Source of the DNA: Quillaja saponaria
Lineage: Eukaryota > Streptophyta > Magnoliopsida > Fabales > Quillajaceae
Direction: 5' to 3'
Assembly: GCA_029379385.1 (NCBI GenBank)
Contig: CM055614.1
Coordinates: forward strand, 1,736,001 to 1,800,000
Length of the DNA stretch: 64,000 nt
A model generated the notes under the pieces. That model searched no databases and had not been told where the DNA came from. It saw nothing but the letters and a program-made list of their open reading frames with translations. Made by a program: the position numbers and the translations under genes. This document shows, piece after piece, positions 13,483 through 27,334 of this stretch (position 1 is its first letter; every line of letters begins with the position of its first letter).

Positions 13483-16400
13483 ATGCGAGTCAAAGAAATG
13501 CACCCCTTGTGCTGCATCACGCTAGAGAGTCCCGGAATCGGGGACCAATCACCGGAGGCTTCGCTTTCCAGGACTAGGAGTTTGCCGGTGACTTTAGCTG
13601 CGGTACGATGTAGTGGATCTGATGGCAATGCCGTTGGACGGTCACAGGGATCGGAAGCCACTGTTGCCGGGGTACTTTATAAATGGACCAATTATGGAAA
13701 AGGATGGAGATCGAGGTGGTTCTTGTTGAAGAATGGCGTTCTCTCCTACTCCAAGATCCGTTGGCCAGAGAATCTGAATCTACTACCACCGACCGACGAA
13801 ATCAGATTGATTGGAGAAATCTCGACCAATCGGCTTGCGAGGATGGACAACGGGAGCACCATGAGACGGAAGCACCAGAAAACTACCCCTGGCGTAGTTC
13901 ATCTCAAGGTACGTAGGGGCAAAATATATTTTTTTCTCCTTCCTTCCTAAAATTTGATGCCAATGGTTGATCTGAGAGTGGTAAATTGCATACATGAGTT
14001 TGCGAGCAAGAAGTTACATCTGGGTTTGCTTCCCGTCTGGGCATCCAAACCATTTTGGCGCTACTTCCCCAAGAAATTTCCCGCAAGGGCAACATTTTGA
14101 TTTCAATACATACTTTACAATCAGCTGTTTACCCAAACCGTGCCAGCAATTTACTTAAATTCTCACTCCCTCCCTAGAGTAAAAGCAAAAAGAGCTTTAA
14201 TGTCTGATCTAATAAAGTGTATAAACCATAGGTTCCTGGCATTGTTCGCCATGTTCTACACAGCTATCTCTCAGTTTTTCTCACTCTTATGACTTTCTCT
14301 CTCTTCTTTTCAACTTTTTATCTCTGTATTTACAGTTTTTACTTGTTGTTAATGTATAGTAGGTCACATCAACAGGTGGCTTAAAGGGAAGTGGTAGTCT
14401 ACATCATAGCAGGCATGCATTTAACTTGCGGTCACATCATTTGTTCATCGGCATTCGTTGAATTTCAGGAGCTCTCTAAAATTTTGCATCTTCAATGTTC
14501 TACGTTGATAGTTTGGCCTTTTTTATTTTTTTAATAAATTCTTCACGCCATTCTTTTCCCAATCCTAGTAGTTTTTTCTTTGATTTACTGGCAACGCCTT
14601 GCTCTCCGTTCCAGAGCGTCTGAGAGTCTGAGGCCTTAAATATATATATATATATATTTTTTTTTTTTCCAGTAACAAAAATTAAAAGAATCCTCTGGGG
14701 TCATGGTCGTGCCAAAGTATTATATTGCTTTTGTTTGTCTGTATGCGTGTGTTCCTTTCGTTTAAAAAAAATATAATGGTAAGTAGGACAACTTGATGGT
14801 CTATATGTTTTGGGGTGGGGGAGACAAACAAAAAGGGACAGTGCGGTGATCGGAAGGTAGACATTGTGATTTTAGGTGTTTGCTTTTTTGGCTTCGTTTG
14901 GGGATGATACTTAGATATTGCCTCGACTAATAATGGCATTGACTGGGTTCAAGTGCAATGGGTTTGCTAATTAAACGAAAACAAATTTGAGACGTCAGAG
15001 ATGGGTTATACTTGTTGTAGTCTGTAGAATGAATAGACATGGAAAAATGTGGGGTATCATCCATCTGAATAATTGTATTTTAATCTACTAGCCACTTACT
15101 TTTGAGGTGTCGGAGAAAACAAAATAAACAAACCAAAGAAGAAATATACCTTGTAATACATTAAGCATATTCTCACACCGCAGATCCTGAGGCAACCGAG
15201 CGGTCCTTTCTTCCCGATGATCATTTGAGGTTACTGGTGACATGCTAATAGTTTGAGAGTGCAAATCCTGGCGGGCCTATATGTTTCCTGCTCAATTTGT
15301 TGTTTGTGTCGTTCATTTCTTAGAATCCATATTTCCCTTTGCTTGCTTAGAATTTTATGTGACATTGGAAGCTTGACAATTTTGTTTGATTCTCTAGGTA
15401 ACGCTATGTTTTGTCATGATGGGGTTGCTTTTCACTTAATTATTTTCTAATTTTAAGATGAAAGTACTGAATCTTATCAACAAAAAAAAATGACAGTTCT
15501 TTTTGGTTGCTCTGGGTTTGCCTTTTTTTAAGTAGTACTAGGCATTCCTGTTTGTTTGACTTTTAAAGTTTATATCTTATATTATGATGAAAATTAACAT
15601 GTTCATTAGTTTATTTTCTTGTTAGGAAGTTGTCCAAATTGTTTGCTAGAGTTTGCATTCAGTAGTTTTACTTTTTCTTAAATCCCTCTATTTCTTTTGA
15701 TACTTATCCATTTATTTGGCAGATCTCGTCATTTAGGGAGAGCAAATCAGATGATAGGCGGTTTTACATATTTACTGCAACAAAGACTCTTCATCTGAGA
15801 ACTGATTCAAGGAGAGATCGGGTGGCATGGATACAAGCTTTGGTCTCAACTCGTAGCCAATATCCACTTAGACAACTGAATGATAATCTCTCCCTTGTGC
15901 CCAATGATTTGTCTATTTCAACAGAAAGGCTTAAAAAACGCTTAGTTGAAGATGGAACCAGTGACAGCCTTATAAAAGACTGCGAGCAGATCATGCTCTC
16001 AGAGTTCTCGGAAATGCAAGGACAACTTCAAATTCTTTGTGAAGAACGATCCAATTTGCTTGACACACTGAGGCAGTTAGAGGTAATGCGAATTTGTGAA
16101 ATTTATATATTTGGACATGGTTTCAATGTCTGGCTGATAATCTCTACGTTCTTCAAATTCAATTTTGTTTTTTAGATGTCTAATTTATTTTTTTTGTAGA
16201 TCATAGCCCTGCAGTAGTTTTGACATGTCGTTTTCTTTTTAAAATATTCTTTCCAGACTTCCAGTTTCCACTGATTCTTAGTTTGTGGCATATATATCTT
16301 TTACTGAATTAATCTTCCTGTTTTGTTAATCCTTCCATTTCCTTTTGCATACATAGGCAGCTAATATTGAAGCTGAGGCCTCTGGTATCCATGATGGTGA

Positions 16401-19400
16401 ATATCAATTAACAAAGCATGACTTTTCCAGTCTAAGGCGTGGAAAATATAGTGGTATGACAATATATGTTTATTGATCTGATTTATATAAATAGGCTAAA
16501 CCTTTATTTTCTGTTTATTATTTAAATTAATATACTATATACTATTATGTATGTTCTCATACAAGAAATCTTTTCCATAGAAAGTTGTCAGAGGGGACTG
16601 TGGTCTTCTAATGAGAATTGTTTGAATTTTCCTATTAGAACATGATGAGCACTGCTAACACCATATTGTACATAAAAAGACTTCGTAAGTTTAGTAGAGT
16701 ATTTGGTAAAAGTCCATTAGGATGTAAACCTTTTCTTTATAATCTTGTATTAGATGTTATAGTTGGAAGTCCACCTCCCATGAATCTTCCCACGAGCAGC
16801 TTTCACACTAGAATATCTCTATAGAATTTGGTCTTTGGTTTTTCTGATTCATTATGTTGATAAAATATGTAAGCATATAGTTTGCCTCTATATTGGCTAT
16901 GTAATCACCGCCTCATAGTGATCCCTCTTCACGTGCCTCTAATTGTTTTCATTCCTCTTCTTTTCGTAAGTCCTATTTTTAAGCTTGGTGATTCACATGC
17001 CCACTAGGTCCATGAGGTAGTCTTATTCCTAGTAATCATCTGCAAATATGAGTCAATATTGTAAAGATACGAGAACAGGGTAATCTTTTGTAAAGTACAA
17101 ACGGATTTATATTTCCCAACAGCTATGGTCTGCGCAATATGTTACGTTAATTACACTATGTAGAGTTTTACTTTTGTTTCTCTTCTCCAATATGTTAATT
17201 GTATTGGGAATTTTGACAAACCCCAAGGCTTTCTCATTTTAACTCTTATAATTTAAAAGTACCTTTATGGTTTTGAGTATCAAAGGAGAGATTAATTGAT
17301 CGTCAAGGATAATGAAGTCCCTATGGATAAATTTGTTTAATGTGTGGATCAGAATTTTTCTTTGAATTACTTTATTTGTTGTTTGGCTCTGTCTGCATAT
17401 TTTATAATTATGTTCTCAGCTTTTCAGCATGTCTGGCCAAAAAGAAAACCCCCCTTAGCATGTAGTGACTCTTTTACAATATTATTCTGTAATCAGAATG
17501 CAGTACGACTGAATCATCTGATGATATTGAGAAACATGATATGGAGGAAGTTTCTGATGAAGATGACGCTCTGTATCATGATACGAACGAGCATTTTTCA
17601 GAACCTGCTACTAGATATGGGTCCTTACCTGGAATTCTGGACCAGGCACTTAAGTTTACTGGAGAGAACAAGCAGTTTGATAATGTGGGGAAAATTCAAG
17701 CTGAGAAGTGTGTTACAAGTTCTGCAAACACATGCATAGAAAGGCGGAGAAAGCTTCCTGATCCAATCGAGAAAGAGAAGGGGGTCAGTCTTTGGTCGAT
17801 GATAAAAGACAATGTGGGAAAGGATCTGACACGAGTTTGTCTTCCTGTATACTTCAATGAACCAATATCATCCCTTGAGAAATGTTGTGAGGACTTAGAG
17901 TACTCATATCTTTTGGATCGAGCTTATGAGTATGGAAAATCGGTAAGATATACATTTTGCTTCTTAGAATGCTATTCGCTTGTATTAAATACATACAGTT
18001 GAGATATTTTTGGAAGTTGGTTACATCATCGCATGTTCTAATAAGTTTATTAGTGGCTTTTTTATAGACACTATATATGAATATCCTGTGGACTGGGCCA
18101 ATTAATTGACGTGATGCATTTCAAATTGCAATCAAGCTTAGTCATTCATTTCATAGGCTGGAATGAAACTTAACATTGTCCACCATTAGTGTGATACTAG
18201 CTTAGTAAAGAATGTCATCTTTCTTGTGAGTTGTGGTTACCAGAGACTAGGAGTTATTGAATTTCGGTACGTTTTCCACCAAGAAGGAAAAAAAGAGAGA
18301 AAAGAATCATACTCCTGCTCAGCAATTGTAACACATATAAAAATGTTGTTGATTCTTATTATATTCATTTATAATACATGTATGTAGATCATGAAAGTGA
18401 GTGGTTTGAAACAAATACTTAAAACTTGTGATCTTTTTCACGATGGGCCCACCTAGCCAAATGATGCTATTCTGCTTCCAAATGGACCTCCAATTGTTTG
18501 GCAACAAAATCATCTATAAATATTTTTTTCCCTCGTATTTCCATGGATTGGTAGATGCTGGTTAAGTGACATATTCCTCCGCAATTTCTATTTTCAGGGG
18601 AACAGTCTACTTAGGATTCTGAATGTTGCTGCTTTTGCAGTTTCTGGCTATGCATCATCTGAAGGTCGACACTGTAAGCCATTCAATCCTTTGTTAGGGG
18701 AAACTTATGAAGCTGATTATACTGAGAAAGGAATCCGCTTCTTTTCTGAGAAGGTTAGTATCTAAGGATGTTATGATTCAAAGTCACTGTCCAAAAAGCC
18801 TACAATTAAGACACAGCTGTATTATCAACAGAAAAAAGAAAAAATTAAAGTGCGGAGGTAAAATAAAAATTTGCTTTAGGAATAGACTGATAAATGACTT
18901 GAGGCTCAGTTATGCATTTTACTTCCACCTGTCTTCTGTGTTGTGGAAGTCAGGTGGTGACTCCTTAATTATTTTTCAGGAATAATTGAAATGTCACACG
19001 ACTTTTTTTTTTTTTTTTACTTTTTATTTGTTTGCTGGGATATGTATAAGCATTTCTGAAGCATATCTATGTAATTTTTTTTAAAAAGTAAGAGAAATAA
19101 AATGAATGAAAAATGTGAGAGAGTGAGCCAAGTGTATTTTATCTACATATGAATAATTTTCTATAGATATGAATTTATATTTAATCTTATATTATAATGC
19201 TACTATTGACCAACCAATGTCATTCTCAATATATACTCTATTAACATATCAGTTGGAACAGGTCAGCCACCATCCAACAGTTATTGCATGCCACTGTGAA
19301 GGTAGAGGTTGGAAGTTTTGGGGTGACAGCAATCTCCGCACGAAATTTTGGGGACGCTCGATTCAGCTTGACCCTGTAGGAGTCCTAACCTTAGAGTTTG

Positions 19401-20619
19401 ATGATGGTGAAATATTTCAGTGGTGCAAGGTATGTTGCTGAGCAATTCAGTTTGTGCAGATAAAGGCTGCCTAGTAGTTCTCATCTGTTTTCTCTGCTCG
19501 TGTTAAATAAATTTTCTAATACTTATGTTTTTCTGTTGTTAGGTCACAACAACTATCTATAATCTTATACTCGGTAAAGTGTATTGTGATCATCACGGGA
19601 CCATGAATATTCGTGGTAATCGCCAATATTCATGCAGACTCAAGTTCAAAGAGCAATCAATCCTTGATCGAAATCCTCACCAGGTAAGTTGTGCTGTTAT
19701 ACTAGTAGCTAGTAACAATTTCCACTTTACTTTTGCCACACTGATCTTTTCTACTCTAACCTAGCGACTTAGCTTAGTATTGTTTACTGGCATAATCAAT
19801 TTACAACGGATCTCTTTCTCAGTTTTTTTTACTTATTAGACGATGTTTAATAATATGACACCTTCATCTAATAGGTTCATGGATATGTTGAAGATTTAGT
19901 AGGAGACAAGGTAGCCACTTTGTTTGGGAAGTGGGATGACAGCATGTATTATACTAACGGCGATGGGTGCAGCAAGCCAAAAAGTTTTACTGCTTCCTCA
20001 GATGCATCATTGTTGTGGAAAAGGACTAAGCCTCCTTTGGATCGCACTCGGTACAACTTGACATCATTTGCAATCACACTGAATGAGCTAACACCTGGAC
20101 TGCAGGTAGCGATGATGTATTGCATCATTATGTGCATTTTCTTTTTCCTCTGTGTATCTCTAATTGCTTTTTATAGCTTTGTCTGATTCCCGATATTTGA
20201 TAACGGATTAAAGGAGAAGCTCCCACCCACAGATTCCCGGCTCAGACCAGATCAGAGGCATTTAGAGAATGGGGAATATGAGAAGGCAAATGTGGAGAAA
20301 CAAAGGTTGGAGAGAAGGCAAAGAATTGTAAGTTTGGGACCTCTTTCTATATTTTCTCTTCAAGAAAGCATTGATACCACTTATTATATTTCTTTAATAA
20401 ATATGGATGTAATTGTGCTTCTCATCTCGACAGTCAAGGAAACTACAAGAAAATGGTTGGAAGCCCAGGTGGTTTCAGAGAGAAGGTGAAAATGGTTCCT
20501 TCCGTTTTGTAGGCGGGTATTGGGAAGCAAGAGAGCAAGGGCATTGGGATGACTGTCCAAATATATTTGGTGAATGCAATGAAGACCTCGTGGATCCATT
20601 AGAATCATCTTCATTGTAA
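13483..20619 (+). CDS. ORP2A: Oxysterol-binding protein-related protein, ORP2A-like
   Basis: Ten coding exons: 13483-13908, 15723-16082, 16357-16453, 17497-17942, 18598-18753, 19262-19429, 19543-19683, 19875-20105, 20214-20327 and 20434-20619. All introns are GT-AG, giving 774 residues. A PH domain covers about residues 61-187 ([13 protein letters not shown] at 73-85; conserved Trp 179), followed by a coiled-coil-like segment at 205-263. An acidic tract leads into an FFAT-like motif, LYHDTNE (320-326), the type that docks on VAP27. The sterol/lipid-binding ORD runs from about 390 to 765 and contains FFSEKVSHHP (491-500). ORPs move lipids at ER contact sites. Arabidopsis ORP2A is reported to link ER and autophagosome through VAP27 and ATG8; genes for both occur in this window. 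A further intron in the 3' UTR is likely at 20625-20842 (CAAG/GTAGCA to TTTCAG). No frame error was found. ORP2A is preferred over other ORPs by similarity and by the LPPB neighbour. Confidence 0.94.
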
Positions 20620-21415
20620 TCAAGGTAGCATAATTTGATCTGACAAAGTAGTCTTTCGAAAGTCCACTACCTTTTCAACCAAATGAATAGCAGCTGCATT
20701 CTGAATTTATGAGTATTTAAAAAAAAATTCCTTTAAAAGGCAAAATCATATTAAGGGCGACCAATTTTTAGAAAGAACGAGTTTACTTCTACATCCCACA
20801 ATTGCTTTCTGAAATTAAACTGATTTCATTTGCCTATTTCAGGACAAACTAAAATTCTTCTTCAAGTACAGAGCAAGCTTTGCACATATATAGAGCGGTT
20901 CCTGATGTATTATAGTCATGAGCATTTGAGCAGAAATTTCAGCTGTCAAAAGAAAATTAGTTCGATCAGGGTCTCCTGTGTATTGTAAGTTTGTAACCTT
21001 ATCACGTTTCGGGAGGGTAGACTAGTTTATGTAACGAAATTTGTCTCTCATATATGCAACTGAGCTGGCCTTCAGCTCTCAATCCGTTTCATACTTAATT
21101 GTATTTTCCATTGAAATAAATGAAGGAAAAAAAAATGTATTTTCAATGTGATTTTCTCTTAAAGTCAATAATTGTTCTAGTTTGAACATTAGTTGGCAAT
21201 TATACTGCTTTACTTGGACTTCCAGTGATTTGTTTATTCTGCGTGATTGGTTTTAGTGCATCAAATATGGCCCTCCATCCTCCTGCTTCCTGAATTATAA
21301 ATGAGGGATTTAAGTTGGAAATTTGTGGATGGAATATTACAAAATGCATTTTAAACCAAAAAGAACCAAATGACAATTATGTCCCAATTTACTATATGTA
21401 CTTGACATACCTAAC
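20620..21415. other. Convergent 3' region between ORP2A and NPF6
   Basis: This holds the ORP2A 3' UTR, probably split by an intron at 20625-20842, then the NPF6 3' UTR on the other strand. No further gene is seen. Confidence 0.65.
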
Positions 21416-24400
21416 CTATGCATGGCAAGTTGGCTCAGCTGGTTCCTCCAATTCTATGCCCTCCTCAGCAAGCCTCTTGTCCTTGTACACATACCACTTT
21501 GCACAAACCAGATATATAACCAAATTCAAACCACTTAAAATTGCCAAAAGCCAATAAAAATCATAGAGCTTCCCTTGGTTAAGATTGTCAGCCAGCCATG
21601 GCTTCCCATGCTCAGTCACCTTGTGAACTATAGTGACCAATAGAGAGCTAAGGAAAAACCCTAATGACACAGTGCTCAAAAACAGCCCGGTGCTCATAGT
21701 CTTCATTCCTTTAGGGCACTCCCTCAGGAAGAAATCAAGCTGTCCTATGTACGTGAAGGCCTCCCCGGACCCCACAAGGAAAAACTGTGGGACCAGCCAA
21801 AACACGCTTAAGGGGATCACAGCCGTTGGATCATCTGTGAGGCCATGTGAACGTGCGGCTCTCAAGCGCTTTAATTCAGTGAGAGCTGCTGCCACCATTG
21901 CAAAAATTGAGAAAACTAGACCAACACCAATTCGTTGTAAAGGGGTCAAACCTTGTGGATTCTTAAGTAAATTTCTCGCAATGGGAGTGATAATTCGGTC
22001 GTAAACTGGAACAGTGAGTAGGATACTGCCGACGAAGAAGACGGTAAGCGAGGCGGCCGGAATTTGAAATGATTTTCCAATATGACGGTCCATGGTGGCT
22101 GCTTGTGACACAGAGAATGTGGTCATTTGTGCATAGATGGTCCAAAATATGATGGTAGTGGCCCATATGGGTAACATTCTTAGTACCATTTTCACTTCTT
22201 CAACATCTGTTAGGGTTGATAAGCACCATTTATTTACCACACCAACATTGCTAGTACTTTCTGAATCCTTTATTGCAGCCTTGTCCAAGAAACTGTACAG
22301 TAAAGTAAAATAAATAATTACTGCAACGTATATATTTTTCTAAGCCTTACCGAAAGAAAAAAAAAACTGAAGAATATATATAACAGCTAATGTATCCGTG
22401 AAGATTTTTTTTATTGGATAAGATAAATAGAGCGTGAAGATCGATTGGATTACAGGCTTGCCTCTGCTATGTACATCCCCTCGTGATTGGTTTTTTTTTT
22501 TTTGTTTGAAAATACAAAACCTAGCCAGTGATGATCAGCCAGCAAAATGTGCAATTTGGGTGTCCATTTCATTCCCAACTTTCTGCTGCCCAATAATTAA
22601 TCAAGGGACTAATTTATTCAACATAAATGGATTGCCATGCACCTACTATAATTTGGATTGGCACGTGGCAAAGAGTTTTTTAATGCAAGAATTTTCTTCT
22701 TCATAGTTATTGTATTGGTTAACCTCATTCATTACTTGGAGCGACTACTCTTTACTAAGTGATCAATTTCCCACCTAATGAAATTGACGTCCCGAAATAG
22801 CTTCTTTTTATTCAAAGATTCAGGGTATATTCATTCCCCCCACCATTATAAAAAAGAATCAAAGTTTATCCTAAAAGTTCAAGTAATTATTAAAATATGA
22901 TCTTAATTTTAAAGGTTCAAAATTTATAAGAGATAAATTCTTACCAACTTTAACACTTTAATAATATGATATTTTTAATTTAATTTAATTAAAAACATGT
23001 CATTTATATCAACATTAAAATATCAAATTCCAATTACGACAAATTTTAAATATAAATTTTTTTAACGGGTATTCATACAATATTTGTTAAAATAATAAAT
23101 ATGAAAATTTTATATTATTAATTGTAATAGTTAATCATGATTTCAGTGTTGCGTATTAAATAATTTTTTATTTTAAAATATTTAAAATTTTAAAATTTAT
23201 ATTTATTATAACTTATCAAGTGTCTATTTGAACACTAGTTAAAAATCTTTTAAATATTACAACCATATAGCTTCTTAAGACTTATTCGAACTTTACAATG
23301 TAAACTTTGCAAGTTTTTCCTAGGAATAACTATAAAATCATTATCTTAAAATATGGCAAATTTTCTCTTTGGACCCATTAATTAGGAAACACAAACAATT
23401 AAGTAAAAGCATGTTAAAGAAACTTTTAGTGGAGGTAGATACGAAAAAGTAACAAATAATTATTTCAATATCCTAGAAAGGGATCTCTATGATAAGAAAG
23501 ATATGTGACAAATGATTTATTTGTATAGGTGTGCAAAAAATATTTGTTAAATTTATAAATAAAAGTTATAATATTTGTTATGATAATTAATTATAATTTT
23601 ATTATTATTTATTATATAAATTATTATTTATAAATTATTTTAATTTTTAATAATTATATTTATTATATTTAATAAATACACTTTACACACCAGATAAAAA
23701 AATATTTTCACTAAAAACAAAAGTACTACTACCATGTTACTTCATTAATTCTTAATTTATTAGTAAGAGATAAAGTTCGGAATGCTAACTCACCGGAATT
23801 GCTTGCTGTGAGGCAGCTTTTGCTTCTTCCTCTGCTCTTCATCCCCAATGTAATCCACATTGAAAAGCAAGGACGGATCGGACGGCAATTCCAAACGCCG
23901 TTTTCTCCAAGCAGCTACAAATACCGTCGCAATCTGAGTTAACGGGCTACCCACAAGATTCTTGAACCGGTACCGCTTTGTACCCGACTAAAAACACTGA
24001 CCAGGCCGAGAACAATGGCACAGGCACATATACCATAACCCCAATCTCTGCCCAGATTATCTTGAATGTACACGAGAATTGTCACTGCTCCCAAAGATCC
24101 TATGCTTATGAAGAAGAAGAACCAGTTGAAGAAATTTGTCATCTGGGTTTTCTCTGTTTTATCCGACTCATCAAATTGATCCGACCCAAATCCGGAGACA
24201 CTTGATTTCAGACCACCAGTGCCAAGGGCGGTGAGGTACAGAGCTATATAGAGTACCATTAATTGTGTACTGCTTGCAGGTTTACAAGGTTGGGCTGTAT
24301 TTGGAGTGCACTTTGCAGGACGAAGGCTTGGGATTATAGTTGAAATCGTCAATATTGTCACCCCCTATTCATTACCAATCAAAGCAATCAAATTTATTAG

Positions 24401-24918
24401 TTACCACAAACAAATTAAGTTGTGGTGCTCTGTTTTCAATTTTAGAGAGCAAAACCTCAGAAAAAAATAAAATTTGATAGTCTTACAGTTGCTTGGACGA
24501 TGGCGAAGATGGCGATAGTGAGGTATCTGTCAAAGAAGGAAGTAAAATTTATAATAAATATTAACAGAATTAGTAAGTTTGAATATTTTTGATTATGAAG
24601 GAAAATAGGAATTATTTTAGACCTGCCAAGAAAGGTGTCGGCGACAAAGCCACCAAGTAAACAGAGCATGAAAGAGGTGCCCAAAAAGTTGGTGACAGTG
24701 TTGGCGGAGGTAGCATTGCCCAAATGCATAACACCAGTCAAATAGGTCACCAAGTTAACAGCGATGCCTAGTGTTGTAAGCCTTTCACATGCTTCTCCAC
24801 CTGAAATCATGGCGGCTGCTGTCCAGCCACCGGTTTTGGACCTCTCTGCAGGGCGGCCTTTGTAATCCCAGGCATCTGGGATGGTTTTGGCTTGTGTTTG
24901 AGGCAGAATATTGGTCAT
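21416..24918 (-). CDS. NPF6: NPF6-clade (NRT1.1/NRT1.3-like) nitrate/peptide transporter with two apparent frame errors
   Basis: Exons on the minus strand are 24918-24623, 24526-24487, 24364-23794 and 22292-21416. This is a 12-helix major facilitator, expected as a proton-coupled nitrate transporter at the plasma membrane. E42-x-x-E45-R46 is the proton-coupling motif. R99-Y-L-T102 corresponds to the regulatory Thr101 site of Arabidopsis NRT1.1. The nitrate-binding His356 of NRT1.1 is a Tyr here, in TIYAQMTTFSVSQ; Tyr is also usual in other NPF6 members, which favours NPF6.4/6.2 over NPF6.3. Exon 3 shifts by +1 near 23998 and again at 23976, so the literal reading stops at 23939. Dropping one base at each place restores family sequence through ...GSPLTQIATVFVAAWR and gives about 593 residues, the normal length. 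A TATATAA box lies at 24991-24997. The gene is either mis-sequenced or freshly broken. Confidence 0.88.
23061..23252. mobile_element. MITE-like element with about 32-bp imperfect terminal inverted repeats
   Basis: The left end reads TTTAACGGGTATTC and the right end, reversed, reads TTTTTAACTAGTGTTC; similarity continues to about 32 bases on each side. The interior is AT-rich and non-coding. It lies in intron 3 of the NPF6 gene. The same ends recur at 55877-56056 and, as single ends, at 1500, 28090 and 42950. Confidence 0.7.
23526..23694. mobile_element. Second MITE-like element in NPF6 intron 3
   Basis: GGTGTGCAAA at 23528-23537 is inverted as TTTACACACC at 23682-23691, bounding an AT-rich interior. 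Its interior (AATATTTGTTA...GATAATTAATTATAATTT) resembles the other members of the repeat family, but the ends differ, so it may be a related subfamily. Confidence 0.5.
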
Positions 24919-24990
24919 TTTAATTTGTCTTGGGAGGCGAGTTGGGTAGCAGTGTGGTGTGTGGCATGATTGGTGCCAAGCTTGTGGCCT

Positions 24991-24997
24991 TTATATA
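24991..24997 (-). promoter_or_regulatory. TATA box of NPF6
   Basis: TATATAA on the minus strand, 73 bp before the start codon, at a normal distance for a plant TATA box. Confidence 0.65.
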
Positions 24998-26707
24998 CTG
25001 AGCCTGTGACTCTTTTAACTCTCTAAGCCTATCTATCATACATACTATTTTTTTAATACACTAATAATATCAAAGACATGTTCATATAAAGACAAAATAA
25101 TGATTCCACCCCGGCCCAAAACCATGGCCCAGCTAGAAATAGAAAAAATAATACTTATATTAACTTCAAACAATTTTAACTTTTCCAAAGTGAAAATTTT
25201 CCAATAAAATATATATTTCTGAATTTTTAGACAACGTAAGTAATGTTTACCTGTAAAATCAATTACCCACTTTGGTTGGTAAAACTTTTTCACATTGAAT
25301 TTTACATAACACGCATTGCAAAACAATTTTTACAAAGAAGTAACATTAATTACTAATCAATCTTTCATTTATTCACAATAGTAGGTGGGAGAGGAGAGGT
25401 CACATTTGACAGGTGCCCTAGCTACTCTTCAATGACACAGTGACATACATCCATAATTTAGTTTCATACAACAAATATGTATCACTGTTTATAGGAATTG
25501 ATTTCCACCACAAATTCTCTCCTCAAAAATTATCATCGACTTTCCTCTGATTGTTGACTGTCTTTCTCGAGCTCAGTTATTAATTAATGAGTAAAATAAT
25601 AAAAATGAAACAGAGACATCATAACTACCTCAATGGTCGATTCGGCAGTGGGCCGCCTCTAACACAGTGGCCCTTACAAAACATTTTTTTTTCTTTTTTT
25701 CATTGAACAAATTCTTGATTTAGCAAATAAAAGACGATCCTATTATAGTTGTATGTTTCACTTAATTTACACCCCTTGAATCCATCATGATGTCAATAAA
25801 AACTAAAAATGAAGCATAATAGAAGAGAGAGACACAGAGAGCCGTCAAAGACACGTGTCAACTACCCATAATTCGGCTATGTATATAGCCACTTCAATAA
25901 AGTCATAGTAAATAAATCTTGTCTATCCATTCATCTATCAAAATGATATCCTACAAACTTAAAACTCAATCAGCTCACGCATGCATGGCCGGTGAGAAAC
26001 AAACCATATACATTAATTATGTAGCAGATAATGTGATTAGAATATATAAATATATATAGCTCATGGCTAGCTATCTAATAATCACTAATTATAATAAGAA
26101 TAAAACTGAGAGAGAACATACAAATAATTAATTTAATAAAACTAAGACTGATTATTAATTCTGTTTCATATTTAAGTATATGAGTCACTATTCAAGTCTG
26201 AATCTTTTTGAGTGATAATTTGTCTTTGTCGGATTGTTAAAATAAAAAATTTGTTTATTTATTGAAATATTCATAAGTGGGCCCAACTGATTTTCTCTGG
26301 TAAGTGTGAAGACCAGTGATGCATACATGATCATTATTAAAAGTTTATAATTGAACTTGTGTTCGAACTCCCGATTTATGCGGGCTGAATTTCATCACTG
26401 GACTATCAATTTCTACATATGGACAATATCTATTGTGGGCCTGTATAATGTGGGTCCTATTGTATAGAGCTTTCTATCTGGCCCATTTTCTAGATCCATT
26501 AGTAAAACTATGAAACATACCATATTTATTTATAGTCCAATTACGAAAGTAGGAACTCCTTCAAATTCATGTGGGCCAGCGCCACTAGGAATTACAATTA
26601 CATTTGCAAATTCAGTTTAAGAGATTCGACACTGACCATGCTTAATTTACTTGCTAGATTTTATGTTACAAAAAAATATAGAAAATGAGTAAGCTGCAGA
26701 GTTTAAT

Positions 26708-26738
26708 TGATAATATATATATATATATATATATATAA
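26708..26738. repeat. (AT)n microsatellite
   Basis: An uninterrupted AT run of about 30 bases in intergenic DNA. Confidence 0.93.
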
Positions 26739-27334
26739 AATAGCTGATAAAGTCTTAATTCAATTTACTAAGATAAATATAATTAATATTTGAGCTATGT
26801 GATTATTTTTTATAATTTTAATTATTTGTCCCATTTTATATATAAAATTAAAAGATACCATTAGTATAAAATTTCTAGTCATCTTATATTATATTTATAT
26901 TCTATAAAAATCCAAATTCACTTTTTAGTTTTTTTTTTTTTGGATACTTTTGGATTTCAAGATTGGCCAATTGCTACCTAACTAGCTAAAAGGTACTCTC
27001 GTGAACATCACCCCCCTTCCATAACGGTGTGTGCCTATTCTAATTAAGGGTACCGTGATTATAAATTGCTTGATGATGGAAATGGCCAAATTAATGGGCT
27101 GCAAAATTTTAAGTTGTTACTATTGTTTGATTGGCAAGCAGTACTGTGTTTGAAGTTCATGTTAGGGAGTACATCCAACCCCAACCTCATATGTCCCATT
27201 GAATGTGTAAATATTTGAAATTATAATATTCTTACTTATTGTGGATCGTTGTGAGATATAAAAAATATTACTTTTATTTTATTTAAAAAAATGTTAAATA
27301 TTAAAATTATTAAAAAGACTTTTTTGATAAATAT

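Noticed and set aside
15181..15290. tRNA-like phrase in ORP2A intron 1
   Set aside because: No cloverleaf with paired acceptor stem could be drawn.
19169..19261. Reading LEQVSHHP upstream of ORP2A exon 6, resembling the animal/yeast EQVSHHP motif
   Set aside because: The LEQ codons are the intron's 3' end (GGAACAG acceptor). Exon 5 supplies FFSEK, the normal plant sequence before VSHHP.
23939..24361. Calling NPF6 a simple pseudogene because of the stop at 23939
   Set aside because: Two close +1 shifts with perfect family sequence on both sides, plus the same error type in three other genes, favour sequence error.
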